DNA of 64,000 bases from contig JBKQPR010000370.1 of NCBI GenBank assembly GCA_052144935.1, positions 62,001 through 126,000 on the forward strand. Direction: 5' to 3'. The DNA is from JOPF133 sp052144935. GTDB taxonomy: Bacteria > Acidobacteriota > Terriglobia > Bryobacterales > Bryobacteraceae. Positions 25,334 through 33,834 of the stretch are shown in pieces. Numbering within the stretch: the stretch's first letter is position 1; each line of letters opens with the position of its first letter. The notes under the pieces are model-generated. The model was not told where the DNA came from and ran no database searches. It saw only the letters and a program-made list of their open reading frames with translations. Both the position numbers and the translations under genes were made by a program.

Positions 25334-26620
25334 CTACGGCGCCGCCAGAACGTTCGCCAGCGCGCCGGTCAGCCGCAGGACATCCCAACGGGCCTTCTCC
25401 AGGGCATACTGCGCATCGTCGAACGCGATCCACTTCTGGTTCTCGGTAATGCGCGCCTCCTCGATCAGGCGCAGCGACAGGCGGCCTTCCTGCATCTGCG
25501 CCAAGTCCACGGAAAGCTGTTCGCGCGCCACTTCGAGATCCAGCCGCGCCACTTCGGCCACGCTGGACGCCCGCCGCGACCCTCGGAAGGCCTCTTGCAG
25601 ATCGGACTCCAAATGATTGCGCGCGTCCTTGAACTCTATTTCCAGGTGCGCAATATCGATCTCCGATTGCGCGGTCTGCCCCCTCACGCCCGATCCGGAA
25701 ATCAGGGGCAGTTGAAAAGAGACGCCGATCTCGCCATTGTTGCGCTGGAACGCTTTGAAGAACTGATCGTAGTTGTTGAACTTAGCCAGCATTCCGTATT
25801 GCGCCACCAGGTCGGCATGGGGCCATCGGGCAGCCTTGGCGCCGCGCAGCTCGAGACGTTTGGACAGGATCTGCGATTCCAGGCGGCGCAGGTTCTGGTT
25901 GGAGTCGATGGCGTCCCGGAGAGCCTGCTCCTCGGAGACCGGCAGCGCCGGCGCGGGCCGCTCCTCTTCCACCGGGCGGACGCGGTCCTCCGCCGCATAT
26001 CCGAGGGCGAGGGCCAGCGCCGTCTCGTCCGCGATCCGGTCGTCTTCCAGATTGGCGGCAATCTGGCGCGCCTGCGCCGCGTGCAAAGCGGCGGTCTTTT
26101 CATCGAGCGGGAGGGCGCGTCCCTCCTGGAGCAGTGCTGCGACGGTCTCCAGCACCTTCTGCCGGCTGTCCACCTCCTTGCGCGCCAGCTCACCCACCCG
26201 GGCGGCTCGTTCGGCATCCAGAAATAAGGTAGCCACGCGGTAGGCCACCTCGTCGCGCTTGCTGTTGGCCGTGAACACGGCCGCGCGCGCGTCTTCCTTG
26301 GCCTGCGCCACGGCCAAGGTCTGCTGGCGATTGAATAGAAACTGGCTGGCGCGCGCCTGCACAATGCTGGGCGCAGAGCCGTCGATGCTCATCGGAAATC
26401 CGTCGCTGTAAGCCAGGCCGCTGCCCACAGTGAGCCTGGGCGTGAAGGGATCTCTGACCACGCGAATTGCCTGCCGCGCCTTTTCGGCGTCCAGCCGCGC
26501 CAACGCGATGTCCGGATTCTGGCGCAGCGCGAGGCTCACCGCCTGCCGCAGGGTGAGGGGCCGGATTTCGGCTCGCGCGAGCCAAGCGATTCCCCAAACA
26601 AAAACCGCGATCTTGTTCAT
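25334..26620 (-). CDS. TolC-family outer-membrane efflux protein
   Basis: 428 residues. A short signal (VFVWGIAWLARA) is followed by PLTLRQAVSLALRQNPDIALA, the standard opening of OEP repeats. Two long helical hairpins contain AEKARQAIRVVRD and, in the second half, LRRLESQILSKRLELRGAKA. A beta segment reads SFQLPLISGSG. TolC-like proteins form the outer-membrane duct of RND or ABC exporters or type I secretion. No pump genes are adjacent, so it is an orphan duct. Confidence 0.85.
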   Translation of the reverse strand: MNKIAVFVWGIAWLARAEIRPLTLRQAVSLALRQNPDIALARLDAEKARQAIRVVRDPFTPRLTVGSGLAYSDGFPMSIDGSAPSIVQARASQFLFNRQQTLAVAQAKEDARAAVFTANSKRDEVAYRVATLFLDAERAARVGELARKEVDSRQKVLETVAALLQEGRALPLDEKTAALHAAQARQIAANLEDDRIADETALALALGYAAEDRVRPVEEERPAPALPVSEEQALRDAIDSNQNLRRLESQILSKRLELRGAKAARWPHADLVAQYGMLAKFNNYDQFFKAFQRNNGEIGVSFQLPLISGSGVRGQTAQSEIDIAHLEIEFKDARNHLESDLQEAFRGSRRASSVAEVARLDLEVAREQLSVDLAQMQEGRLSLRLIEEARITENQKWIAFDDAQYALEKARWDVLRLTGALANVLAAP

Positions 26621-26725
26621 GGCTTCATTGTAGCGGTCTTCCCGCGACCGCCCGCAGGCCCTCTGCTATTCGATTTAAGCGGTTTTGTTTCAATGGCTTG
26701 CAGGATACTTAATCAATGCCGGATG

Positions 26726-26734
26726 TGGTACAAT
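26726..26734 (+). promoter_or_regulatory. Extended -10 promoter candidate for the 57-aa gene
   Basis: TGGTACAAT fits an extended -10 element (TGN before a -10 hexamer), 46 bp before the ATG at 26780. No good -35 is seen at 17 bp. Confidence 0.35.
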
Positions 26735-26779
26735 AAAGATGTATCTCCTACAGGCTTTTGAAGCATAACGGGGCCTTTT

Positions 26780-26953
26780 ATGACTATCCGTAAATTCTGG
26801 CCGCTCGATTTCGATCCCGAAGACGAGGTCTACGAGACCTTAGTTTGGGATCTCCCGGGCTACCGGAAGAAAACTCACTCTCGCGTAAAGCTTACACCAC
26901 CGAATACCGCCAAGCCGCCGCGGCATAGGGCCGCGCCGCCTCGTTCTCGTTGA
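26780..26953 (+). CDS. Possible small protein of 57 residues
   Basis: ATG at 26780, TGA at 26951. The protein starts MTIRKFWPLDFDPEDEVYET, continues LVWDLPGYRKKTHSR and ends in a basic, proline-rich tail (KPPRHRAAPPRSR). An acidic, aromatic first half and basic second half are not what random GC-rich DNA gives. The base composition is more AT-rich than the neighbours. An extended -10 lies upstream. I do not recognise it. It lies just before the OmpA-like lipoprotein gene, but with its own promoter candidate. Confidence 0.45.
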   Translation: MTIRKFWPLDFDPEDEVYETLVWDLPGYRKKTHSRVKLTPPNTAKPPRHRAAPPRSR

Positions 26954-27037
26954 AACTGGGACGATTTTCTCATTGAAACGGCAGGCTATGCATAAAGGTT
27001 GTACAATTGCAGAAGACTTTGCCGAGGTTTGTGAACT

Positions 27038-27835
27038 ATGAAAGCTTTTCTTGCGATGACATGTATCGTAACGGGCGCCTTGCTCGCCGGTGGCTGTGCT
27101 ACTAAGAAGTATGTTCAGAATACTACCGCTCCCATTCAAGCGAAAGTAGATCAGGTCGGCCAGCAGACAACCCAAAACAGCCAGCAGATTCAAGACACTC
27201 GCAACGATTTGAAACAAGTTGACGAGAAAGCTCAAAGCGGCATTGGCGCGGCCCAGGAACGGGCCTCCACGGCGGACCAGCACGCCGGCGACGCCATGAA
27301 CAAGGCGACCCGGGCGAATACCGCCGCGACCCAGGCGAATACCACCGCGACCCAGGCGGATCAGAAGGCCGATAGGAACGCCCAGGGGCTGGACAGCCTG
27401 CGGCAAGTAGTCTCGAACATCGACGACTACAAGATGCAGACCAGCGTCATCGTGCCGTTCAAATTCGATCGGTATACGCTTACGGACGATGCTAAACAGG
27501 ACCTGGACAAACTAGCCGACGACCTGAAGGCCGACAAGCGCTTCTTCATCGCCGTGGAGGGCTATACCGACAAAACCGGCTCCCGGCAGTACAACGAAGC
27601 GCTCAGCCGCCGGCGCGCCGACACGGTGGTGCAATATCTGGTGGCCAAGCACGACGTGCCCATTTATCGCATCCACATGATCGGATTGGGCCAAGAGAAG
27701 CCCATGGAGGACGCCAGCAACCGCGAGGCCAACGCCAAGAACCGCCGCGTGGAAGTGAAGGTCTTCAGCGCGGACGCCGTGACAGCTTCCCTGAATGGCG
27801 ACGCAGCCTCGGCCGACCGCACCGTCGCCAAATAA
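27038..27835 (+). CDS. OmpA-family lipoprotein
   Basis: 265 residues. The lipobox LLAGGC places the lipidated Cys at ~20. Residues ~25-130 are a polar, Gln/Asn/Ala-rich coiled coil with heptad character and ATQANTTATQA repeats. Residues ~140-250 are the OmpA peptidoglycan-binding domain: VPFKFDRYTLTDDAKQDLDK, VEGYTDKTGSRQYNEALSRR, then the ending NREANAKNRRVEV. It should anchor the outer membrane to the cell wall. Promoter candidate TACAAT at 27002-27007. A strong terminator follows, so it is monocistronic. Confidence 0.9.
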   Translation: MKAFLAMTCIVTGALLAGGCATKKYVQNTTAPIQAKVDQVGQQTTQNSQQIQDTRNDLKQVDEKAQSGIGAAQERASTADQHAGDAMNKATRANTAATQANTTATQADQKADRNAQGLDSLRQVVSNIDDYKMQTSVIVPFKFDRYTLTDDAKQDLDKLADDLKADKRFFIAVEGYTDKTGSRQYNEALSRRRADTVVQYLVAKHDVPIYRIHMIGLGQEKPMEDASNREANAKNRRVEVKVFSADAVTASLNGDAASADRTVAK

Positions 27836-27857
27836 CTGACCGGAAGTTCGTAACTCC

Positions 27858-27906
27858 AACCCTGACCGCCGGGAAAGCCGGGTGCCCGAGCGGTCAGGGT
27901 TTTTTT
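27858..27906 (+). terminator. Rho-independent terminator of the OmpA-like gene
   Basis: Stem ACCCTGACCG / CGGTCAGGGT (a perfect 10-bp match) around a GC-rich loop, followed by seven or more T. It starts 23 bp after the stop codon. Confidence 0.9.
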
Positions 27907-27990
27907 CGTTTCCCATCCGTCCGATCCCGCTGCTCTTGCCTGGAACGTCATGGCGCCAAGCCCGCCCCGCATCCGTGCCATACTGGGGGC

Positions 27991-28686
27991 GTGCAGGCGG
28001 CTCTCGAAACGCTTTCCGGCAGGCTGGCGGAGGTGCGCGAAAGGATCGCCCGATCGTGCGGCCGGGTGCGGCGCGATCCCGCCGGTATCACCCTGCTGGC
28101 GGTAACCAAAGTCTTCCCGGCAACCGTCATCCACGAGGCTTATGCGCTGGGGCTGCGCGAGTTCGGCGAGAATTACGTGCAGGAGTTTGAAGGCAAGGCC
28201 GCGTCGGTGGCGGCTCTGTCCGAGGCGCGCTTCCACCTGATCGGCCACTTGCAATCCAACAAGTCGCGCAAGGCGGCGGAGTTGTTTCACGCCATCCAGA
28301 CGGTGGATTCGCCGCGCCTGGCCGTGCGCTTGAACGAAGCCGTGCGCGAATTCGCCCCTGGGAAGACGCTGGACGCCATGCTCGAAGTGAAGCTCTCGCC
28401 CGAGCAGGCCAAGAGCGGCGCGGCGCCGGAGCAACTGCCGGAGCTGATTGCGGCGGTCCGCGCATGCCCGCAGCTTCGCCTGCTGGGTCTGATGACCATG
28501 CCGCCGTGGTCGGAGCATCCGGAAGCTTCGCGGCCCTATTTCCGCCAGCTCCGCGAATTGGCCGCGCGGCACGACCTGGCGCAGCTTTCCATGGGAATGT
28601 CGCACGATCTGGAAACCGCCATCGAGGAGGGTTCCACCTGCGTGCGGGTGGGCACCGCGCTGTTCGGGAAGCGCATTAGAAATTGA
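27991..28686 (+). CDS. yggS: YggS-family pyridoxal-phosphate homeostasis protein
   Basis: 231 residues from a GTG start. The PLP-binding lysine lies in LLAVTKVFP. Other family motifs are LREFGENYVQE, FHLIGHLQSNK, MTMPPW and LSMGMSHDLETAIEEGST, followed by VRVGTALFG. The protein is a TIM-barrel PLP carrier of the PLPBP family, thought to buffer vitamin B6 and affect amino-acid and keto-acid balance. Its 3' end overlaps the convergent beta-barrel relic by 11 bp. Confidence 0.9.
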   Translation: MQAALETLSGRLAEVRERIARSCGRVRRDPAGITLLAVTKVFPATVIHEAYALGLREFGENYVQEFEGKAASVAALSEARFHLIGHLQSNKSRKAAELFHAIQTVDSPRLAVRLNEAVREFAPGKTLDAMLEVKLSPEQAKSGAAPEQLPELIAAVRACPQLRLLGLMTMPPWSEHPEASRPYFRQLRELAARHDLAQLSMGMSHDLETAIEEGSTCVRVGTALFGKRIRN

Positions 28687-29038
28687 GGCCTAAGAGGAAG
28701 TCGAGCTGGTTGGGGTTGGACCGCAGGTCGAATACCGGCCCGGAGGAGTTCGGGTCCGCTCGCCAACGGGTATAGCGCAGCTCGGGATCCAGACGAACGG
28801 GTCCGATTTGCTTCTCGACGCCAGCTCCAAACGTCCCACCGAAGGCGGATCGCGCAGACAGGTGTGAATCAGGGGGCTGCGGGACGGGCGTCACGGATGG
28901 ACAGAACTGGCTGTACAGGCTGGCCAGGGGATAGCATTGGCCGGTGGTGGATGCTCCGCTGGCCGCACGAAACGAGACACCGCCCAAAAGCCGCGGCGTT
29001 ACGTGCGCAAAACGGGGTAAGTTGATTGGCTTCGACAC
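28676..29038 (-). pseudogene. Outer-membrane beta-barrel protein, C-terminal fragment
   Basis: 120 residues with no signal peptide. GGVSFRAASGASTTGQC, then GVEKQIGPVRLDPELRYTRW and the ending NQLDFLLGLNF (terminal aromatic) match the last ~100 residues of small Acidobacteriota outer-membrane beta-barrels, which are normally ~200-250 residues with an exported N-terminus. The 5' half is missing, since the divergent glycosyltransferase starts at once. A 5'-truncated relic is the best explanation. Confidence 0.6.
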
Positions 29039-29039
29039 G

Positions 29040-30224
29040 ATGACGTCCTATTCCAAGGACCCGCGCCAGCGCGTTTCAACTACAGCTAAGCTGGACTTGG
29101 TGACCGTAGGATTCTACTCCCCTTTGCCGCCCGCGCCAACCGGTGTGGCCGATTACGCGCAAGCCCTGCTGACCGAACTGCGGCGGCACGGCCGAGTGGA
29201 GGTTTCGCCGTCCCGCTGCGACGTGGCCTTGTATCACCTTGGCAATAACCGGCTGCACGCGCCAATCTACCGGCGGGCGCTCGCGAACCCGGGAATCGTG
29301 GTGCTGCACGATGCCGTTCTCCACCATTTCCTGCTGGGCCAGCTTTCGCGCGAGAGCTACACCGATGAGTTCACCTACAACTACGGCGAATGGCATCGCG
29401 GGCTGGCGGACGAACTCTGGCGCGGGCGCGCGGCCTCCGGTTGCGACAGCCGCTATTTCGCTTACCCCATGCTGCGCCGCGTCGCGGAGGGGGCCCGCGC
29501 GGTGGTGGTGCACAATCCCGCCGCAGCGCGCCTGGTGCTGGAGCATGCTCCCAAGGCGCGCGTGGTCGAGCTTCCCCATCTGGCGCTGGCGCCCGCGGGC
29601 CCAGAGGGCACGGGCCCAGGGGGCGCCCCCGAAGCCGAGATCCTGCGCTACCGCCAACGGCTGGGCGTCCACCCAACGGCCTTCCTGTTCGGCGTGTTCG
29701 GCTACCTGCGCGAATCCAAGCGGCTCATCACTGCGCTGGAAGCGCTGGCCGCGGTGCGCCGCGAATTTCCGCGCGCGGCCCTGCTGGTGGCCGGCCGCTT
29801 CGTTTCGAGCGATCTGGAACGCGCCGCAGCCCCGCTGCTGCACGCGCCAGGCATCTTCCGGCTGCCGTATCTCAGCGAGCGCGAATTCTGGCTGGCGGCC
29901 GGCGCGGTGGATGCCTGCATCAACCTGCGCCATCCCGCCGCGGGCGAGACTTCGGGCATCGCCATCCGCTTCCTCGGCCTGGGGAAGCCGGTGCTGCTCA
30001 CCGATGGCGAAGAGACCGCGCGCCTGCCGGAGGACGCCTGCATCCGCATTCCGGCCGGGGTCGCGGAGCGCCAGTCCTTGCGCCAGCACATGATTTTGCT
30101 AACATCAATGTCTGAGGTTGCGCGCGCCATCGGCCAACGGGGGGCCCGGCACATTCAGGCGCACCACCGGGTGGAAAGCATTTCCAGGCGGTATTGGGAA
30201 CTGATTTGCGATCTTTGTACCTAG
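29040..30224 (+). CDS. Glycosyltransferase, GT-B fold (GT4-like)
   Basis: 394 residues. VGFYSPLPPAPTGVADYAQ is the donor/acceptor loop of GT4-type enzymes, and the C-terminal half shows FGVFGYLRESKRLITALEAL and LRHPAAGETSGIAIRFLGLG (nucleotide-sugar binding). It is likely a sugar transferase for polysaccharide or glycan synthesis in the cytoplasm. The ATG at 29040 gives a 20-residue polar lead; a start near 29095-29100 (just before VGFYSPL) is possible. Residues ~187-197 (AGPEGTGPGGAP) come from the CCCTCTGGGCCC repeat inserted in frame between the two Rossmann domains. The 3' end overlaps the next gene by 31 bp. Confidence 0.8.
   Translation: MTSYSKDPRQRVSTTAKLDLVTVGFYSPLPPAPTGVADYAQALLTELRRHGRVEVSPSRCDVALYHLGNNRLHAPIYRRALANPGIVVLHDAVLHHFLLGQLSRESYTDEFTYNYGEWHRGLADELWRGRAASGCDSRYFAYPMLRRVAEGARAVVVHNPAAARLVLEHAPKARVVELPHLALAPAGPEGTGPGGAPEAEILRYRQRLGVHPTAFLFGVFGYLRESKRLITALEALAAVRREFPRAALLVAGRFVSSDLERAAAPLLHAPGIFRLPYLSEREFWLAAGAVDACINLRHPAAGETSGIAIRFLGLGKPVLLTDGEETARLPEDACIRIPAGVAERQSLRQHMILLTSMSEVARAIGQRGARHIQAHHRVESISRRYWELICDLCT
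29595..29630. repeat. CCCTCTGGGCCC-family repeat inside glycosyltransferase
   Basis: GGGCCCAGAGGGCACGGGCC followed by CAGGGGGCGCCCC: two adjacent units, in frame with the gene. Confidence 0.8.
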
Positions 30225-31954
30225 CGTTGGCCTGCTGCGCGGGCCTGGCGGCCGGGCAGCGGCAGATCGTGACGGAATTGCACGTGGCCGTGCCCATGCG
30301 GGACGGCGTGCGCCTGTACGCCAACATCTTCCTGCCCGGCGAACATGTCCGCGTCCCGGCCCTTCTGGAGCGCACACCCTACGGCAAGAGCGAAACCCTC
30401 AGCGCCAATTACCAGGCCTTCGTGGAGCACGGCTATGCCATGGTGCTGGAGGACGTGCGCGGCCGTTACGAATCCGAGGGCGACTTCGACCCGCTGCGCC
30501 AGGAAGTGGCCGACGGCGACGATACGCTGAACTGGATCGCGCGGCAGCCGTGGTCGAACGGCAAGATCGGGATGGTGGGCGGATCCTACCGCGGGATTGT
30601 CCAGTGGAAGGCGGCGCTCTCGGGCAATCCGCATCTGAAGGCCATCTTCCCGGTGGTTTCGGGCGACGACGATTACCGCGACCGCTTCTATTCGACCGGC
30701 GGCGCCATGAAGCTGGGCAACCGCCTGGAGTGGATGGCGGAGAATTTGAAGGCCCCCGGTTACCAGCCGGATTTCGCGCGCTTCGTGCTGCACCTGCCGC
30801 TCGGCACCGCCGACGTGGCGGCCACCGGGTGGACCTCGCAGATGTTCCGGGACGCTGCCGCGCATCCCAGCTTCGACGCCTACTGGCGGGCCGTCAGCAC
30901 GCGCGAGCAATTGCCGAAGGTGCGCGTGCCGGTGTTCGCGGTGGGCGGCTGGTACGACAATTTCTCCGAGAGCGACCTGGATGCCTATGCCGCACTGCAC
31001 AAGAGCAACGGGCTGAACCGGATCCTGATCGGCCCGTGGCCGCACAACATGTCGTACAAATTCGTCGAGGCCGATTTTGGCGCGGAGTCCGCGGCGCCCC
31101 TGCGCAGCCTGCAATTGGAATGGTTCGATCAGTGGCTGATGGGCAAGGACACGGCGCTGGTTTCGAAACCGCCGGTGGAGATCTTCGTGATGGGCGCCAA
31201 CCGTTGGCGCGAAGAGCGTACCTGGCCGCCTGAAGAGGCCCGCCCGATGAACCTGTACCTGAGCGGCGCCGGCCACGCCAATACGCTGGAGGGCGATGGG
31301 GCGCTGGAAAGCCGTCCGCCGCGCCACGGCGCCGCGGACCAGTACGTGTACGATCCGCGCGACCCCGTGCCGACGCGCGGAGGCGCGGTCTGCTGCAATC
31401 CCAAAGTCTTTCCCTGGGGACCCATGGACCAGCGCCCCGTGGAGCAGCGCGCGGACGTGCTGGTGTACACGACCAAGCCGCTCGACGAAGATGTGGAGGC
31501 GATCGGCCCGGTCGAGGTGGTGTTGTACGCGGCCACCAGCGCTGAGGACACCGACTTCACGGCCAAGCTGGTGGACGTGTTCCCGGACGGCTACGCGCGC
31601 AACCTGACCGACGGCATCCTGCGCCTGCGGTACCGCAACTCCCTGGACAAGCCCGAGCCAGCCGAGGAAGGCGAGGTCTACGCCCTCAGGGTGGATGCGG
31701 GCGTAACTGGCAATGTGTTTCTCAAGGGCCACCGCATAAGAGTGGAGATTTCGAGCAGTAACTTCCCGCGCTTCGACCGCAATCCCAACACCGGCGGCGT
31801 GGCGGCCAAAGAAACCAAGTTATGGAAGGCCACCGAGACCGTGTATCACGACCGCGAGCATCCCTCGCGGCTGGTGCTGATGGTGATGCCGGGCAAGGGC
31901 GCGGGGCTGGTGGCGGGGGCGGGCGCGGCGAAAGCGCGAGCGGTGCTGAGGTGA
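30194..31954 (+). CDS. CocE/NonD-family hydrolase (X-Pro dipeptidyl-peptidase S15-like)
   Basis: 586 residues from a TTG inside the end of the glycosyltransferase gene; a start a few codons later is equally possible. A signal-like segment (LYLALACCAGLAAG) precedes VTELHVAVPMRDGVRLYANI, the standard opening. The nucleophile is S131 in MVGGSYRGIVQW, the family GxSYxG motif. A jelly-roll C-terminal domain (~370-570) includes EAIGPVEVVLYAATSAEDTD and IRVEISSSNFPRFDRNPNTG. The family hydrolyses esters or acyl-amides such as X-Pro peptides. It is probably secreted. Confidence 0.88.
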   Translation: MGTDLRSLYLALACCAGLAAGQRQIVTELHVAVPMRDGVRLYANIFLPGEHVRVPALLERTPYGKSETLSANYQAFVEHGYAMVLEDVRGRYESEGDFDPLRQEVADGDDTLNWIARQPWSNGKIGMVGGSYRGIVQWKAALSGNPHLKAIFPVVSGDDDYRDRFYSTGGAMKLGNRLEWMAENLKAPGYQPDFARFVLHLPLGTADVAATGWTSQMFRDAAAHPSFDAYWRAVSTREQLPKVRVPVFAVGGWYDNFSESDLDAYAALHKSNGLNRILIGPWPHNMSYKFVEADFGAESAAPLRSLQLEWFDQWLMGKDTALVSKPPVEIFVMGANRWREERTWPPEEARPMNLYLSGAGHANTLEGDGALESRPPRHGAADQYVYDPRDPVPTRGGAVCCNPKVFPWGPMDQRPVEQRADVLVYTTKPLDEDVEAIGPVEVVLYAATSAEDTDFTAKLVDVFPDGYARNLTDGILRLRYRNSLDKPEPAEEGEVYALRVDAGVTGNVFLKGHRIRVEISSSNFPRFDRNPNTGGVAAKETKLWKATETVYHDREHPSRLVLMVMPGKGAGLVAGAGAAKARAVLR

Positions 31955-32138
31955 GACGACGGCTGTTCTGCGGCGCCGCCGAAGCGCTCCATTTGGACGC
32001 AGCGGTAAAATATAAGTGCTTTATTGTCCGTTGCTTGTAGCGAGAGCTTTTGTCCGTTTGGATATTTTCCAGTGTGCCTCTAATTTATTGAGGCCCGGGG
32101 TGGTACGGTGAAGCGCGCGCGGCGTTGTCATTCGACTT

Positions 32139-32585
32139 CTACTCCGGGGTTAACGGTCTACGGCTAAGCACCCGGACCACTTTTCCGTATATGTCCCCCT
32201 CAAGACTTTTCAGTTCAGCGTGAATGATGTCATTGCCGCTACCCAATTTGCTAAACCAGACTCCGCTAGAGAATTTGGCAAAATGCGCCCACTCGGCTCC
32301 TACGGCGTATACGGCTATCGAGTCCGTTTCCGGGCGGGAGGAAGGATCCCAATCTACCGTGTAGCCATGGGATTTGATAATACTGACAGCGGTTTCTACC
32401 GTTACGTCGTCCGGAAATCCGGGGGGCCAATAGTGGCCGAACTGTCGTGGCGGCTCCCACCAGTTTGTCACGTCCCCGAGTGCGAAGGCCAAACAGTTAT
32501 AGTTGAAGTCTTTTTCACTGTGCGGGGCTTTGTAACTATTTGAATCCAACAATGGAAAATCCCGCTTAATGTCATCTCCATCCAT
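32139..32585 (-). CDS. DUF7689-like protein of an accessory cluster
   Basis: 148 residues. NYNCLAFALGDVTNWWEPP, followed by YWPPGFPDDVTVETAVSII, and later EWAHFAKFSSGVWFSKLGSG and IIHAELKSLEGDIYGKVVRV, form a recognisable domain with a conserved Cys and His like a papain-fold or NlpC-like core. The biochemical role is unknown. It is the last of three same-strand genes (33073, 32595, 32139) separated by very short gaps. The local GC is lower than average, suggesting transfer. Confidence 0.6.
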   Translation of the reverse strand: MDGDDIKRDFPLLDSNSYKAPHSEKDFNYNCLAFALGDVTNWWEPPRQFGHYWPPGFPDDVTVETAVSIIKSHGYTVDWDPSSRPETDSIAVYAVGAEWAHFAKFSSGVWFSKLGSGNDIIHAELKSLEGDIYGKVVRVLSRRPLTPE

Positions 32586-32594
32586 TGCGTTATT

Positions 32595-33071
32595 TTAGAT
32601 GAAACCGTGACCTCTTCCCCATGCCAGCCAAGCGTCCCGGCTAGCCGCCGGCGACGAACCCGGCGATACTGGATTGGCATTGGTTGTAGACTGAAGAGCG
32701 GCAAACCAATGTGCGGGACGGTCACGAAGTTCTTCCAGTATAAGAGGCACAGCCGCCTCTCCCATGCCGATGATCCGAAGGTACGATGGGTGAATTACTT
32801 TCTTTGAAATCTGAGAGAGGTGTTGAGTGTCAACGCGCCACTGCTCGGCTAGCAGCCTGAACTCACCACGTAGCTTCTCTGTTGCTTCATTTAGGAAATT
32901 CGCGGATGCCGGACTATCGGCCTGAACCAGAGTGAAGTTGGGCGGTTGCGGCGATGGCACCAAAAAACTGATAACCACACGCACGTCCCATTCTGTCTGC
33001 TGATCTTGACTTGCAAATGAAGCGCCCTGCCCCGATGAACGCCGACCACCGCCGCGATGGTGGTGAACCAT
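32595..33071 (-). CDS. Conserved small protein of an accessory cluster
   Basis: 158 residues. The C-terminal half (QWRVDTQHLSQISKKVIHPS, RIIGMGEAAVPLILEELRD, then HWFAALQSTTNANPV and WLAWGRGHGF) matches a family I recall from mobile or accessory islands, always of unknown function. The N-terminal ~30 residues are His/Gly/Ser-rich and may not be translated if a later start is used. Middle gene of the three-gene unit. Confidence 0.6.
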   Translation of the reverse strand: MVHHHRGGGRRSSGQGASFASQDQQTEWDVRVVISFLVPSPQPPNFTLVQADSPASANFLNEATEKLRGEFRLLAEQWRVDTQHLSQISKKVIHPSYLRIIGMGEAAVPLILEELRDRPAHWFAALQSTTNANPVSPGSSPAASRDAWLAWGRGHGFI

Positions 33072-33072
33072 C

Positions 33073-33417
33073 TTATGTGCCCTCCGGCTCCGCTGCCCGA
33101 TTGAGCAGTTGATCGATCTGCTCTCGCAGGAGGCGCATCGTGCCCTTGGTCATTACCAATCGGGTTCGAACCAGGAAGTCAACAGCTTTTTCGCGCTTCG
33201 TAGACTCTTCAAATTCCTCTATTGGGATAACGCCAACGTCCAGATATGCGCTACCTCCTACAAAAGCGGCGTGGATGTAGTTGACAAAGAGTGGCTCCGA
33301 GGCTGGATCACTATGCTCGTACGGTATGATGCGCTTCTTGATTCCGCTTATTTGCAACGTCTTTTGTCCTGGAACTGCCTCTTCATCCGTCATCCGATAG
33401 TCTCCTTGCAAGCACAC
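33073..33417 (-). CDS. DUF3467-like small protein, first gene of accessory cluster
   Basis: 114 residues. EPLFVNYIHAAFVGGSAYLD followed by VGVIPIEEF, and the end VRTRLVMTKGTMRLLREQID, resemble DUF3467 proteins (a short beta domain with a final helix). It stops 2 bp before the next gene starts. The role is unknown. The start may be the internal Met nine residues in, just before TDEEAVPGQK. Confidence 0.55.
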   Translation of the reverse strand: MCLQGDYRMTDEEAVPGQKTLQISGIKKRIIPYEHSDPASEPLFVNYIHAAFVGGSAYLDVGVIPIEEFEESTKREKAVDFLVRTRLVMTKGTMRLLREQIDQLLNRAAEPEGT

Positions 33418-33438
33418 TTTTGGTCGTAGGTAAGGGGC

Positions 33439-33624
33439 TTACCTACCCATCTGGCGAACGGCGGCACTGAACCGCTCGGCGTCATCCATACCTCCGCCGT
33501 TATTGAACGGATATGCCCGCGCATCGAGGTAACGGAAGAGGTGAGACGGCTCTACGCCGATGTAGGCACCCCGCAGTACATGCTTCAGCACGCGCCACAA
33601 ATTGTCCATGCCGCCGGTGTAAAC
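33439..33624 (-). pseudogene. IS1595-family transposase, C-terminal remnant
   Basis: GMDNLWRVLKHVLRGAYIGV, then HLFRYLDARAYPFNN and MDDAERFSAAVRQM, match the C-terminal ~60 residues of ISXO2/IS1595 transposases, including the catalytic N(G)xExxW-type region, here written GGMDNLW. The catalytic first Asp and the N-terminal zinc ribbon are gone, and upstream codons are unrelated. It sits beside the accessory cluster and may mark how that cluster arrived. Confidence 0.75.
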
Positions 33625-33834
33625 CCCTGCACATATTCTACCGCGCGACCGATCCCTTGATACTGGAGATTCATTGAATCCCCTTAAGCACTCAGGGCAT
33701 CCGTGAACAGGGTTAGGAGCCAAAGGGCAAGCTGACGAGAGCATCCGATTGGCCACGACATGAGCGGCAGGCAATTCGCCAGCAGCCAAAACCGCCAGTG
33801 CAGCGAACCGGGCCCCGGAGACGTCCGCGCCGCC

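Noticed and set aside
32076..32094. GCCTC-TAATTTATT-GAGGC hairpin as terminator of the accessory cluster
   Set aside because: The stem is only 5 bp and lacks a T-run on the minus strand.
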